From Sphingobium sp. V4 (GTDB lineage Bacteria; Pseudomonadota; Alphaproteobacteria; Sphingomonadales; Sphingomonadaceae): a stretch of 64,000 bases of DNA. Within the stretch, counting starts at the first letter, position 1; every line of letters starts with the position of its first letter. Location: positions 1,674,001 to 1,738,000 of the forward strand of contig NZ_CP081001.1 of assembly GCF_029590555.1 (NCBI RefSeq), written 5' to 3'. Shown piece by piece: positions 17,033 through 26,932 of the stretch. Position numbers and translations under genes: made by a program. The notes beneath the pieces are model-generated. The model saw nothing but the letters and a program-made list of their open reading frames with translations. It was not told the origin of the DNA and searched no databases.

Positions 17033-17640
17033 CGCTGGCCGAGCGGCTGCGCGCCGCGCTCGACGCAGGCCATCGCCGAGACGACTTGTTGCAACCATCC
17101 GATGTGCGCGATCCGCGGATCGAGGGCGACATTCCGCTCGCCCCCGCGGCGGTGCTGGTGGCGATCACCGACCGGCCCGAGCCGGGGTTGATCCTGACCG
17201 AACGCTCGGCGCGGCTGCGGAACCATGCCGGCCAGATCGCCTTTCCGGGCGGCCGGGTGGATGAAGGCGATGCGGACGAGATTGCCGGCGCATTGCGCGA
17301 GGCGCAGGAGGAAATCGCGCTGCACCCCGACCATGTGCAGGTGATCGGAACATCCGACCGCTATCATACCTTCACCGGCTTCGACATCGTGCCGGTTCTG
17401 GGGGTCATCCCGCCCGACCTGCCGCTGCGCCCGCGGGAGGGAGAGGTCGCCGACTGGTTCGAGGTGCCCCTGGCCTATGCGCTCGACCCGATGAACCGGG
17501 TGCGGCGCGAGGTGGAGTTTGCCGGTGCTCTGCGACAATATTACGAGATCGACTGGCAGGGGCGCCGAATCTGGGGGATCACGGCCGCCATCCTCGCCAA
17601 TATTTCCCGAAGGCTGGGCCATGACCGTCTTGCTGCCTGA
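17029..17640 (+). CDS. NUDIX hydrolase, CoA pyrophosphatase-like
   Basis: Predicted to cleave coenzyme A or its derivatives to 4'-phosphopantetheine and 3',5'-ADP. The Nudix box is complete (GGRVDEGDADE then REAQEEI), preceded by the CoA-specific stretch LRNHAGQIAFPGG, which marks the PF/UPF0035 CoA subgroup (NudL-like). The start ATG at 17029 overlaps the DUF1285 stop. Its 3' end overlaps the CCA transferase gene by 20 bp. 203 residues. Confidence 0.92.
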   Translation: MTLAERLRAALDAGHRRDDLLQPSDVRDPRIEGDIPLAPAAVLVAITDRPEPGLILTERSARLRNHAGQIAFPGGRVDEGDADEIAGALREAQEEIALHPDHVQVIGTSDRYHTFTGFDIVPVLGVIPPDLPLRPREGEVADWFEVPLAYALDPMNRVRREVEFAGALRQYYEIDWQGRRIWGITAAILANISRRLGHDRLAA

Positions 17641-18832
17641 CGCAGAATGGCAGCATCGCCACGGTCTGGACAGCCTGTTCACAACCCTGGGCGCGGCCGA
17701 GGGCAAGGCGCGTCTTGTCGGCGGCGCAGTGCGCGACGGATTGCTGGGCCTGCCCGTCAACGATCTCGACATCGCGACCACGCTCGACCCGCAAGAAGTG
17801 ATCGACCGGTTGAAGGCGGCGGGGGTCAAGGCGGTTCCGACCGGCATCGACCATGGGACCATCACAGCGGTGCTGCCGGATGGGCCGGTGGAGATCACCA
17901 CATTGCGCCGCGACGTCAGCACTGACGGCCGCCGCGCGACGATCGCCTATACGGATGACTGGCGCGAGGACGCGGCGCGGCGGGACTTCACCATCAACGC
18001 CCTCTACGCCGATCCGCTGACCGGCGCGATCAGCGACTTTTTCGGCGGCATCGCCGATCTGGAGGCGCGACGCCTGCGCTTCATCGGCGACGCATCGGCG
18101 CGAATCGCCGAGGATCATCTGCGCATCCTGCGCTACTTCCGCTTCCTGGCGCGCTATGGCGACAACGAACTGGACAGCAGCGCCTACGATGCGTGCATCG
18201 CCGCCGCCAACAGCCTGATGGCCCTGTCGCGCGAGCGGATCGCAGACGAGATGCTCAAACTGCTGGGCGGGGCCGCGCCGGTCCATGCCCTGCGACTGAT
18301 GGTCGAAGGCGGCATCTTGCGCCCCGTCCTGCCCGAAGTGGACAACGCCGGCGTTTGCCGGGTCGAAAGCCTGATCGCGCGGGAAGGTAAAGCCGCCATC
18401 GCGCCTTCCGCCCTCCGTCGCCTGGCCGCGCTGTTGCCGCCGGACCCGATGCAGGCGGACCAGGTGGGCGCTCGACTGAAACTGTCCAACAAGGCGCGCA
18501 AGCGGTTGATGGTAGCGCTGGAACCGGCGGTGGCCGGCGAAGCGCCTCGCGCGCTCGCCTATCGCATAGGCGTCGATGGGGCGACCGATAGGCTGCTGCT
18601 CGATGCCGGCCAGTCGCTGGACGCGCTGGCGGAGCTGAACGGTTGGACGCCCCCGGTGCTGCCGATCAGTGGCGGAGCCTTGATCGCGCGGGGGCTGGAA
18701 CCCGGCCCCGATGTCGCCAAGGCGCTGCAGGAAGTGCAGAAACTGTGGGTCGCGGAAGATTTCCCCAACGCCGCGCGGGTCGCGGAACTGACGGATCAGA
18801 TCGTCTCGAAATTCCAGCGCGCGCGCCAGTAA
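17621..18832 (+). CDS. cca: CCA tRNA nucleotidyltransferase
   Basis: Adds or repairs the CCA end of tRNAs. The class II polymerase-beta head is clear: LVGGAVRDGLLG, NDLDIATTLDP with the metal-binding aspartates, the RRDFTINALY motif, and EDHLRILRYFRFLARYG for the RNA/primer-binding neck. 403 residues, within the alphaproteobacterial range. All three tRNAs in this window already encode CCA, so here it would mainly repair ends. The ATG at 17621 lies inside the NUDIX gene. Its stop overlaps the convergent phosphodiesterase gene by 37 bp. Confidence 0.95.
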   Translation: MTVLLPDAEWQHRHGLDSLFTTLGAAEGKARLVGGAVRDGLLGLPVNDLDIATTLDPQEVIDRLKAAGVKAVPTGIDHGTITAVLPDGPVEITTLRRDVSTDGRRATIAYTDDWREDAARRDFTINALYADPLTGAISDFFGGIADLEARRLRFIGDASARIAEDHLRILRYFRFLARYGDNELDSSAYDACIAAANSLMALSRERIADEMLKLLGGAAPVHALRLMVEGGILRPVLPEVDNAGVCRVESLIAREGKAAIAPSALRRLAALLPPDPMQADQVGARLKLSNKARKRLMVALEPAVAGEAPRALAYRIGVDGATDRLLLDAGQSLDALAELNGWTPPVLPISGGALIARGLEPGPDVAKALQEVQKLWVAEDFPNAARVAELTDQIVSKFQRARQ

Positions 18833-20550
18833 TCATAGGCATCATTTTCACTCATCGGGCGCGCGAAATGGTAGCCCTGCCCCTGCCAGCAGCCCATCTT
18901 CTGGAGCGCGTGCGCCAGATCCTGCGTCTCGATTCCTTCGGCCGTGACCCGAAGGTTCAGCGATTCGGCCAGCGACAATATGGTTCGCACGATGACAGCC
19001 TTGTCCCGGTCCTCCAACATGGTCGACACGAAGCTGCGATCGATCTTGAGGATGTCGATCGGCAGGCTGTGCAGGCTCGCCAGGTTGGAAAAGCCGGTGC
19101 CGAAATCGTCCATCGCGATCGGCATCTGAAGATCCTTGAGCGCAAACAGCAATTTGCGAGCCTTGTCAGGGTCCGCGATGATCGCGCTTTCGGTGAGTTC
19201 GGCCGTGAGCCGGTTGCCGGTGACGCCCGAATAGCGCAGCGCCTCCTCGAACATCGAGGCCACATCGTCGCGCGCCATCTGGATCGGCGAAAGATTGACG
19301 TTCACCCCAACCGGGATCACCTGTCCGAATTTGGCATCCCAGCGCGACAGCGCCTGCGCGGCCTCATAGGCCGCCCAACGACCTAGCGACGTGATGAGGC
19401 CGCTTTCCTCGGCCACGGCGATGAACTCGGTCGGGGGCACCCGGCCCAGTTCATCATCGTCCCAGCGGGCCAGAGCCTCGAAACCGGTGATTTCGCCGGT
19501 CTGAAGATGGATGAGCGGCTGATAAGCCAGCGCCAGCCCACCTTGGGCCAGCGCGTCGCGCAGCCGGCTCTCGATCGAAAACCGCCGCTGCGCTTCTTTG
19601 AGCACGCCATTGCGGTAGATCTCGACCTTGCCGCTCCGCTTGGCGATCTTCACCGCCGCCTGCGCCTTGCGGACCACGTCATCGGGGTCCTCCTCCAGAT
19701 TGATCGAAAGCGCGCAGCCGATCGCGCAATCCACCCTGATCTGGAGGCCGCTGAGCCGGATGGGCGAACTCAGCGCCTCCTTGATCCGCTGAACGATATG
19801 AAGAGCGTCAGACAGGCCATTGTTAAGACGAGCAAATATCGCAAAATCATTGCCACCGATACGCGCCAGGACGTCGCCCTGCCGCAATCCGGATTTCAGA
19901 CGCTTGGCGACGGTAATCAGCAGTTCGTCGCCCGCCATCGGCCCCAGCGATTCATTCACCCGGCTGAACCGGCTGAGGTCGATGGCAATGATCCCGAACT
20001 GGGCGTGCTCCGGCCAGGCATTATTCCGGAGCCGGTCGTCGATTTCCTCGCCGAAGCCGGTGCGGTTAGGCAAGGCCGTCAATCCATCCGACAGCAGTTC
20101 GCGCCGCAGATTCTTCTCGATCGCCCGCTCGGTCGTTCGGTCGGTGATGGTCAGCAGGATCTTGTGCCCGTCCTCTCCATCAGCCGGCAGCCGCCCCAGG
20201 GTACACATGAAATATTCCGGCCCGAGCTTGCCATCGCGGCCCATCTCAAAGCTGAGCGCATCGTTCCCTGACGCCAGGAAGTCGGCGATGCGCCCGACCC
20301 ATTCATCGGCTTCTTGCACCTTCCCGGCAGTCCGTTGCCGATAACGGACCAGCGCGTCGAGGAAGCGGCGATTGCCGGCGACAACCGACAGGTTGCCGTT
20401 TTCGAAATATAATATTCCCGCGGATTGCGGCAATGCTGCAAGCCATTGATCGGCTGTAATCCCCGGATCAAGATGCGCGTCATCGTCCCCGCACAGAGGC
20501 TTACTGCTGGTCTTGTTGACCGGCCAGTTGCGCACGGACATGGATTCCAT
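18796..20550 (-). CDS. c-di-GMP phosphodiesterase, EAL with degenerate GGDEF
   Basis: A 584-residue signalling protein. An N-terminal PAS-like sensory region (about 30-155) is followed by a GGDEF domain whose signature is GGNDF (in ARIGGNDFAIFARL), so cyclase activity is doubtful. The C-terminal EAL domain is intact: FEALARW, VNVNLSP, AELTESA, MDDFGTGFSNL, KIDRSFV and TAEGIE are all present. It should therefore hydrolyse c-di-GMP to pGpG, with the GGNDF domain possibly sensing GTP. No membrane segment is seen. ATGs at 20550 and 20541 are both possible. It follows parC on the same strand after 60 bp. Confidence 0.92.
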   Translation of the reverse strand: MESMSVRNWPVNKTSSKPLCGDDDAHLDPGITADQWLAALPQSAGILYFENGNLSVVAGNRRFLDALVRYRQRTAGKVQEADEWVGRIADFLASGNDALSFEMGRDGKLGPEYFMCTLGRLPADGEDGHKILLTITDRTTERAIEKNLRRELLSDGLTALPNRTGFGEEIDDRLRNNAWPEHAQFGIIAIDLSRFSRVNESLGPMAGDELLITVAKRLKSGLRQGDVLARIGGNDFAIFARLNNGLSDALHIVQRIKEALSSPIRLSGLQIRVDCAIGCALSINLEEDPDDVVRKAQAAVKIAKRSGKVEIYRNGVLKEAQRRFSIESRLRDALAQGGLALAYQPLIHLQTGEITGFEALARWDDDELGRVPPTEFIAVAEESGLITSLGRWAAYEAAQALSRWDAKFGQVIPVGVNVNLSPIQMARDDVASMFEEALRYSGVTGNRLTAELTESAIIADPDKARKLLFALKDLQMPIAMDDFGTGFSNLASLHSLPIDILKIDRSFVSTMLEDRDKAVIVRTILSLAESLNLRVTAEGIETQDLAHALQKMGCWQGQGYHFARPMSENDAYDYWRARWNFETI

Positions 20551-20610
20551 GGGTCCGGCCTATCGGGAAGCGGTAAATATTCCGGAAACGTCGTTGGGAT
20601 TTGCGATGAA

Positions 20611-22899
20611 TCAAAAGCGGTTATCGCGGGGGAAACCAGTCGGCGGCATACGCCCGGCGGCCCCCCGCGCGACTTTCCAGGGAGTCATGTCCGATTCGGT
20701 CCGGGTCCGACCCGATTCGCCTCCCATCGTCCAGCTGAGACCGTCCGACAGCCGGAAGGCGATGGCGTCGGAAAGTCCTCCATCCCGGTAGCGCTGCAAC
20801 TGCACGCCCTGCCCGCGCGCCATCTTCGGCATCTCGCCGATCGCGAAGACCAGCAATTTGCGGTTCTCGCCGATCACCGCGATGCTATCCGCCCCTGGAA
20901 TGACGGGATGCACGACCGCCAGCTTGCAGCCGGCCCGGACATTCACGACCTGCTTGCCCTTGCGCGTTTCAGCGATGATGTCGCCCACCGCGGCAATGAA
21001 GCCCCGCCCATCCGAGGAAGCGAACAGGATTTCACCGCCGACCCTTGCCGGCATCAGCGCGACGATCGCGCCTTCATTGTCCATGTCCACCAGTGATCGC
21101 ACAGGATCGCCGAAGCCGCGCCCACCCGGCAGCTTGTCCGACGCCAGCGTGTAAATGCGCCCGGTCGACGTCGCGAGCAGCAGCTTGTCGGTGGTGTAGG
21201 CGTGGAAGGCATATTGCGGCCCGTCGCCTTCCTTGAATTTCAGCGTATCGGCAGCGGCAAGATCGCGGTGGCCGCTCATCGCCCTGATCCAGCCGCGTTC
21301 GGACAGGATGACGGTAATCGGCTCGCGCTCGATCATTGCTTCCAGCGGGATTTCCCGCGCGGGCGCGGCCTCTTCCACCAGCGAGCGGCGGCGGCCCAGC
21401 TCGGTTTCCGGCCCATAGCGCTTGCGCAGCGCGGCCAGATCCTTCTTGAGACGGGTGCGCTGACGAGCGGGGCTTTCGACCAGTTTCTCCAGTTCCTCCT
21501 TCTCCTTGACCAGTTCGCCATGCTCGCGGCGCAGTTCCATTTCCTCCAGCTTCCTCAGGGAACGCAGCCGCATGTTGAGGATCGCCTCGGCCTGCCGGTC
21601 GGTCAGGCTGAATTCCGCCATCATCACGTCTTTCGGCTCATCCTCGGTGCGGATGATCTCGATCACCCGGTCGAGGTTGAGATAGGCGATGATATAGCCG
21701 TCGAGCAGTTCCAGCCGGCCGGCGATCTTCTCCAGTCGATGCTGGGCGCGGCGGACCAGCACGTCGATCTGGTGCTTGAGCCATTCTATGAGCAGCGGCT
21801 TGAGACCCAGGACGCGCGGCGTGCGCGTGGCGTCCAGCACGTTGAGGTTCAGCGGGAAGCGATTTTCGAGGTCGGTCAGGCGGAACAGGCTGTCCATCAG
21901 CACCTGTTCGTCCACCGTCCGGGCGCGCGGTTCGATGACAATGCGGATTTCCGTGTCGGATTCATCGCGCACATCGGCCAGGATCGGCAGCTTCTTGTCG
22001 TTGATGAGCGCCGCAATCTGTTCGATCAGCTTGGATTTCTGGACCTGATAGGGGATTTGCGTGACGACGGCGATCCAGGTGCCGCGTCCATTATCCTCCT
22101 TGTGCCAGCGCGCCCGCGTGCGGAAGGCGCCGCGCCCGGTAGCATAGGCTTCGGAGATGATCGACGGACTGTCGACCAGCACGCCGCCGGTAGGGAAGTC
22201 CGGTCCCTTCACGATCTGCATCAGCGCGGCATGATCGGCCTCGGGATCGTCGATCAGCAGATTGGCTGCATCGATCAATTCGCTGACATTGTGCGGCGGA
22301 ATACTCGTCGCCATGCCCACAGCGATGCCGCTGGCGCCGTTGGCGAGAAGATTGGGGAAGAGGCCGGGGAATACCTCCGGCTCCTCATCCTCACCATTAT
22401 AGGTGGGACGGAAATCGACCGTTCCTTCATCCAGACCCGCCATCAGATCGGCGGCGGCTTGCGTAAGGCGCGCTTCGGTATAGCGCATCGCCGCCGCATT
22501 ATCGCCGTCGATATTGCCGAAATTGCCCTGACCATCGACCAGCGGAGTGCGCAGCGAGAAATCCTGCGCCAGCCGCACCATCGCATCGTAAACCGACGCG
22601 TCGCCATGCGGGTGATATTTGCCGATCACGTCGCCGACGACGCGGGCGCATTTCTTGTAGGCGGTCGTGTTGCGCGCGGGATTGGCGACCAGCACGTCCG
22701 GGTTCGCACCGCCCGGCTCCATGCGCAGGAGGCGCATCGCCCAGAGCAGACGACGATGCACCGGCTTCAACCCGTCGCGCAGGTCAGGCAGCGAGCGGGC
22801 GGTGATAGTCGACAGGGCGTAGACGAGATAGCGCTCGGACAGCGCGTCGTCGAACGGGTGATCCTTGATGGCGTCGAACGGGTCGCGGAAATCAGTCAT
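20611..22899 (-). CDS. parC: DNA topoisomerase IV subunit A
   Basis: Breakage-reunion subunit that decatenates daughter chromosomes with ParE (encoded at 38333). 762 residues. The active-site tyrosine is Tyr140 in [10 protein letters not shown]. The N-terminal core ([19 protein letters not shown]), the helix [20 protein letters not shown] and the beta-pinwheel C-terminal domain ([23 protein letters not shown]) are present. In the quinolone-resistance region [14 protein letters not shown], Ala101 stands where E. coli has Ser80, and Asp105 where it has Glu84. The start ATG at 22899 reads [11 protein letters not shown]. Confidence 0.96.
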   Translation of the reverse strand: MTDFRDPFDAIKDHPFDDALSERYLVYALSTITARSLPDLRDGLKPVHRRLLWAMRLLRMEPGGANPDVLVANPARNTTAYKKCARVVGDVIGKYHPHGDASVYDAMVRLAQDFSLRTPLVDGQGNFGNIDGDNAAAMRYTEARLTQAAADLMAGLDEGTVDFRPTYNGEDEEPEVFPGLFPNLLANGASGIAVGMATSIPPHNVSELIDAANLLIDDPEADHAALMQIVKGPDFPTGGVLVDSPSIISEAYATGRGAFRTRARWHKEDNGRGTWIAVVTQIPYQVQKSKLIEQIAALINDKKLPILADVRDESDTEIRIVIEPRARTVDEQVLMDSLFRLTDLENRFPLNLNVLDATRTPRVLGLKPLLIEWLKHQIDVLVRRAQHRLEKIAGRLELLDGYIIAYLNLDRVIEIIRTEDEPKDVMMAEFSLTDRQAEAILNMRLRSLRKLEEMELRREHGELVKEKEELEKLVESPARQRTRLKKDLAALRKRYGPETELGRRRSLVEEAAPAREIPLEAMIEREPITVILSERGWIRAMSGHRDLAAADTLKFKEGDGPQYAFHAYTTDKLLLATSTGRIYTLASDKLPGGRGFGDPVRSLVDMDNEGAIVALMPARVGGEILFASSDGRGFIAAVGDIIAETRKGKQVVNVRAGCKLAVVHPVIPGADSIAVIGENRKLLVFAIGEMPKMARGQGVQLQRYRDGGLSDAIAFRLSDGLSWTMGGESGRTRTESDMTPWKVARGAAGRMPPTGFPRDNRF

Positions 22900-23016
22900 C
22901 GCCGATGGCTTAGCAAAGCGAGCACGAAACGGAAACGGATTTGCTCGGTCACCCGTCAGCTTGTCGAGGGCGGCGGTGATGGCGCGGTGGTCGTCCCACC
23001 GGATTAAGGACCGGCC

Positions 23017-23943
23017 TCAGCGTGGCAGATACCGTCCCTCCCCGTCCGCGGCGATCGCGGCTGCGAATTCGGCCGTGATCCAGTCGCGGAATGCCTTGAC
23101 CTTCGGAATGTTGCGCGCGTGGGGCGGATAGACGATCCAGTAGCTGGCGATCTCGCGGACATAGGAAGGCACGGCCTCCACCAGCAGTCCGGCTTCCACC
23201 TCCGCCTTCCAGAGGAAATGATTGAGGATGGCGATGCCCTGCCCTGAAATGGCGGCCCGACCTTCCATCACCTGGCTGTCGAGCGCGATGCCGGGCGGGC
23301 CGTCCGCCGGGTCGGCCTCCACCCCCATGGCGGCGAACCATTCGTGCCACCACATATCGTCGGGCGAGAGGCGCGGCGCCGCGTGCAACGCCTGCGCATC
23401 GGCAATGCGGCCGTGCCGCTCCAGCCAGGCCGGACTGCACATCGGGACAAGGCGATTGTGCGTTAGCAACCTTGCCTCCAGCCCCGGCCATTCCCCCTTG
23501 CCGCCCCGGATCGCGAGGTCTACTCCGTCGCGCGCCAGATCGACCACGGCATCTTCGGCCTGGATCCGCACCGCGAGTTGGGGGTGACGCATCTGGAACG
23601 CGCCGATCCGGGGCGCCAGCCAGAGATGCGCGAAACTGTTGGTGCAACTGATCGTCAGCACCGCGGCATGATCCTGCGTCAGCGCGGCAAAACCGTCGCG
23701 CATCAGATCGAAGGCGCGGGTGAGGACCGGGGCGATTTCCCGCCCCTTGTCGGTCAGAGCCACCTTGCGCCCGAGCCGCTGAAACAGGCTGAGGCCCAGC
23801 CGCTCCTCCAATAGCTTCACCTGATAGCTGACCGCCGCCTGGGTCATTCCAAGTTCCTGCCCGGCGGCAGTGAAATTCTCCAGCCGCGCGGCGGCTTCGA
23901 AGACGCGGATGGCGGAGAGTGGCGGCAGGGGGGACATGGACAT
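23017..23943 (-). CDS. LysR-family transcriptional regulator, GcvA-like
   Basis: A 308-residue LysR regulator. The N-terminal winged HTH reads PLSAIRVFEAAARLENFTAA with QAAVSYQVKLLEERLG as the recognition helix; the periplasmic-binding-fold effector domain follows (LTISCTNSFAHLWLAPRI). The PPLSAIRVFEA start and FxRxxRxxxLTDxG segment are typical of the GcvA/AmpR subgroup. A perfect palindrome starts 3 bp upstream of the start codon, a likely autoregulatory site. The divergent small ORF at 24069 is the nearest neighbour and possible target. Effector unknown. Confidence 0.92.
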   Translation of the reverse strand: MSMSPLPPLSAIRVFEAAARLENFTAAGQELGMTQAAVSYQVKLLEERLGLSLFQRLGRKVALTDKGREIAPVLTRAFDLMRDGFAALTQDHAAVLTISCTNSFAHLWLAPRIGAFQMRHPQLAVRIQAEDAVVDLARDGVDLAIRGGKGEWPGLEARLLTHNRLVPMCSPAWLERHGRIADAQALHAAPRLSPDDMWWHEWFAAMGVEADPADGPPGIALDSQVMEGRAAISGQGIAILNHFLWKAEVEAGLLVEAVPSYVREIASYWIVYPPHARNIPKVKAFRDWITAEFAAAIAADGEGRYLPR

Positions 23944-23945
23944 TC

Positions 23946-23962
23946 AATAAGCTGAGCTTATT
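23946..23962. promoter_or_regulatory. Perfect 17-bp palindrome, probable LysR operator
   Basis: AATAAGCT-G-AGCTTATT, two 8-bp arms around one central base, immediately upstream of the LysR start codon in the divergent region. The T-rich/A-rich dyad fits a LysR-type T-N11-A site. Its position would overlap the ribosome-binding region of the regulator mRNA. Confidence 0.55.
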
Positions 23963-24068
23963 TACACCGTCCAGCCTTTTGTTGGCGCGCACCGCGCAAA
24001 AACTCCATTCCTGCGCCAGCGGACATCGCGCCGCTCCTTACCACCGACTCATAAGCGAGGATCGCATC

Positions 24069-24239
24069 ATGCGTGACGAATATGACGACCGGCTGTGGAA
24101 TGACGGCCGCGAACATGCCAACCGCAGCATCGACGCGTTGCTGGCCGGAATCATGCAGGCATTCCGTGCCCTGCACCGCGTTCAGTGGGCGTCGCCGTGG
24201 ACAGATTCTCCCTCCCCCGACCGGCGCTGCCGATCGTAG
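24069..24239 (+). CDS. Small hypothetical protein divergent from LysR
   Basis: A 56-residue ORF reading MRDEYDDRLWNDGREHANRS, then a helical segment IDALLAGIMQAFRALHRVQW and a charged tail. The ATG at 24069 has GAGG eight bases upstream. The first half is acidic and the middle amphipathic. I recognise no family. Its position, divergent from the LysR gene and 63 bp ahead of otsB, suggests a small regulated protein, but coding status is uncertain. Confidence 0.5.
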   Translation: MRDEYDDRLWNDGREHANRSIDALLAGIMQAFRALHRVQWASPWTDSPSPDRRCRS

Positions 24240-24302
24240 AAAAGTGCCGCACCTGCGAGATGGGGGGTTGCGATTTCGACCGGGAGCGCCACTTTCAAGG
24301 CC

Positions 24303-25082
24303 GTGACCGACCCACAGCCCTCCCCGCCCGCCCTTCCCTCCCCACCCGTTGCCCTGCTGGCGGACGCGGCGCTTTTCCTCGATTTCGATGGAACGCTGGC
24401 ACCGTTGGCCGAGACGCCCGATGCGGTGGATGTGGACGATGACCTCCTCGCCATGCTGGCCGGCCTGCGTGATACGCTGGACGGCCGACTGGCGATCGTC
24501 AGCGGCCGTTCCGTGACCACGCTCCGCACGCTTGGCTTTGGTGATTTTTTCCTTGCCGGCACGCATGGGCTGGAATTTGCCCGCCCCGGCGAACCGGTGG
24601 ACGCGCCGCCCCGCCTGCCCGCCATCGACGCGGTGGAGGCAGCCTTCCATGCCTTCGCCGAAGACAAGCCGGGCCTGCTGGTCGAACGCAAGTCGATCAG
24701 CGTCGGCCTTCACTTCCGTGGCGCACCGCCATGGGGCGAAGCGGCCCGGACGCTGGCGGAAGAACAGGCGGATGAGCATGGCCTGACCGTCCAGCACGGC
24801 AAGATGCTGTATGAGCTTCGCCCCGGCGGCGCCGACAAGGGCAGCGCGGTACGCAAGCTGATGGGACATCCCATGATGTCGAGAGGCGTGCCCGTCTTCA
24901 TCGGCGACGACATCACCGATGAGGAAGGCTTTGCCGTGGCGGCCGAACTGGGGGGCGCGGGCATATTGGTCGGGACGCTCCGAGCCACTTTTGCGTCCTT
25001 CCGATTGGAACAGGTTGCCGCCGTCAGGCATTATCTGGCGCAGGGGATCGCCGCACAGGATTGTCGGCGCCCATCATCCTGA
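24303..25082 (+). CDS. otsB: Trehalose-6-phosphate phosphatase
   Basis: Dephosphorylates trehalose-6-phosphate to trehalose, the second step of the OtsAB route. HAD-superfamily motifs: LFLDFDGTLAPLA with the nucleophile Asp, IVSGRS (motif II), and FIGDDITDEEGF (motif IV); ELRPGGADKGSAV carries the motif III Lys. The start is a GTG at 24303 with a short AAGG upstream. 259 residues, normal length. First gene of an otsB-GH15-otsA operon. Its last codons overlap a short CCTGAGCG..CGAAGG repeat-like sequence. Confidence 0.95.
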   Translation: MTDPQPSPPALPSPPVALLADAALFLDFDGTLAPLAETPDAVDVDDDLLAMLAGLRDTLDGRLAIVSGRSVTTLRTLGFGDFFLAGTHGLEFARPGEPVDAPPRLPAIDAVEAAFHAFAEDKPGLLVERKSISVGLHFRGAPPWGEAARTLAEEQADEHGLTVQHGKMLYELRPGGADKGSAVRKLMGHPMMSRGVPVFIGDDITDEEGFAVAAELGGAGILVGTLRATFASFRLEQVAAVRHYLAQGIAAQDCRRPSS

Positions 25083-25114
25083 GCGTCGAAGGGGCCGGAA
25101 AAATCCAAGAGCCA

Positions 25115-26932
25115 ATGTCTTCCATCCACGCCGGAAACGAGCGCACGCTCGACCTCTGGCCTATCGGCAACTGCCAGGCTTCCGCGCTGATCGACCGCGC
25201 GGGCCGCATGGTGTGGGCCTGCGTGCCGCGCGTGGACGGCGACCCCGTCTTTTCCGCGCTGCTGGATAACAAGGATTGGGACGACGGCCAGTCGCGCGGT
25301 TTCTGGGCGATCGAACTGGAAAATGTCGTCGCGATCGAGCAGCATTATATCCGCAACACGCCCATCCTGGTCACGCGCCAGAGTGACGCGCAGGGCAATG
25401 CGATCGAAACCTATGATTTCTGTCCGCGCCACAAGCAGAAGGGCCGCATCTATCGCCCCGTCGCCTTCATCCGCATCGTGCGGCCGGTGTCGGGCAGCCC
25501 CCGCATTCGCGTCAGGCTGAGGCCGACGACGAGCTGGAACGCGGACAAGGTGCCCGTCAGCTACGGCTCCAACCATATCCGCATGGTCCTGTCCTACATG
25601 GCGATGCGCGTGTCGACCAACGCCCCGATCGGGCTCATCAGTCAGGAAAGCTGGTTCCGGCTGGAACAGGACATGCATTTTTTCATGGGGCCGGACGAAG
25701 GCTTTTCGGACGCGCTGCGCCCCGCGATCGAGCGGATGCTGGACGACACCATCCATGAATGGCAACTCTGGGTGCGCGGCCTCGCCATTCCCGCCGAATG
25801 GCAGGAGGCGGTGATCCGGTCGGCCATTACCCTGAAACTTTGCCAGCATGAGGAAACCGGCGCGATCGTCGCCGCGCTCACCACCTCCATCCCCGAGCAT
25901 GCCGACAGCGGGCGAAACTGGGACTATCGCTACTGCTGGGTACGCGACGCCTATTACACCGTCGAGGCGCTCAATCGCCTTGGCGCGCTCGACGTGCTGG
26001 AAACCTATCTCGTCTATCTCCGCAATATCGTCGATGGCGCGAAGGGCGGGCACATCCAGCCGCTCTATGACGTGCGCGGCAATGCGACGCTGACCGAATG
26101 GGAGGCCGACAGCCTGCCGGGCTATCGCGGCATGGGGCCTGTGCGAGTCGGCAACGCCGCCTACAGTCAGGTCCAGCATGACGCCTATGGCCAGATCGTC
26201 CTGTCATCGGTTCAGGGCTTCATCGACCAGCGCTTGTTGCGGATGGCGGGCCATGCCGATTTCGAGTCGCTGGAAGCGGTCGGCGAGCGCGCCTGGATGG
26301 TCTATGATCAGCCGGACGCAGGCCTGTGGGAATTGCGCACCCGCGCCCATGTCCACAGCTATAGCGCAGTGATGTGCTGGGCTGCCTGCGACCGCCTCGC
26401 CCACGCTGCCGCCGCACTCGACCTACCGCTGCGCGCCGCCCACTGGAAGAACCGCGCCGACACGATGAAGGCGCGCATATTGGAAGCCGCCTGGCGGAAC
26501 GACAGCAAGGCGATTTCGGCCAATTTCGAGGATGATGCGCGCGACGCATCCCTGCTCCAGTTGCTGGACCTGCGCTTCCTGACCCCGGACGATCCGATGT
26601 TCGTCGGCACGCTGGCCGCGCTGGAGGCAGACCTGCGGCGCGGCAACGACATGCTCCGCTACAGCACACCTGATGATTTCGGCGAACCGGTGACGGCCTT
26701 CAACGTCTGCACCTTCTGGTTGATCGAGGCGCTGCATCGCACCGGACGCACCGAGGAGGCGCGTGCCCTGTTCGAGGAAATGCTGTCCCGCCGCACCGCT
26801 GCGGGCCTGCTGTCGGAGGACATCGACCCCATGTCCGGGGAACTATGGGGCAACTATCCCCAAACCTACTCGTTGGTCGGCATCATCAACTGCGCCGTCT
26901 TGCTGAGCAAACCGTGGAGCGCGATGCGATGA
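25115..26932 (+). CDS. Glycoside hydrolase family 15 protein (glucoamylase/trehalase-like)
   Basis: 605-residue (alpha/alpha)6-barrel glycosidase. GH15 landmarks: N-terminal GNCQASALIDRAGRMVWACV, the barrel motif WDYRYCWVRDAYYT, the general acid in QPDAGLWELRTR, and the general base in LSEDIDPMSGELWGNYPQTY. No signal peptide, so it is cytoplasmic. GH15 includes the trehalases described from mycobacteria and archaea. The location between otsB and otsA makes trehalose, or a related disaccharide, the likely substrate, but that is inference. The ATG at 25115 is preferred over an upstream TTG. Its TGA overlaps otsA (ATGA). Confidence 0.93.
   Translation: MSSIHAGNERTLDLWPIGNCQASALIDRAGRMVWACVPRVDGDPVFSALLDNKDWDDGQSRGFWAIELENVVAIEQHYIRNTPILVTRQSDAQGNAIETYDFCPRHKQKGRIYRPVAFIRIVRPVSGSPRIRVRLRPTTSWNADKVPVSYGSNHIRMVLSYMAMRVSTNAPIGLISQESWFRLEQDMHFFMGPDEGFSDALRPAIERMLDDTIHEWQLWVRGLAIPAEWQEAVIRSAITLKLCQHEETGAIVAALTTSIPEHADSGRNWDYRYCWVRDAYYTVEALNRLGALDVLETYLVYLRNIVDGAKGGHIQPLYDVRGNATLTEWEADSLPGYRGMGPVRVGNAAYSQVQHDAYGQIVLSSVQGFIDQRLLRMAGHADFESLEAVGERAWMVYDQPDAGLWELRTRAHVHSYSAVMCWAACDRLAHAAAALDLPLRAAHWKNRADTMKARILEAAWRNDSKAISANFEDDARDASLLQLLDLRFLTPDDPMFVGTLAALEADLRRGNDMLRYSTPDDFGEPVTAFNVCTFWLIEALHRTGRTEEARALFEEMLSRRTAAGLLSEDIDPMSGELWGNYPQTYSLVGIINCAVLLSKPWSAMR

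Noticed and set aside
21202..23007. A 601-codon open frame on the plus strand
   Set aside because: It is opposite parC and has no recognisable domain.
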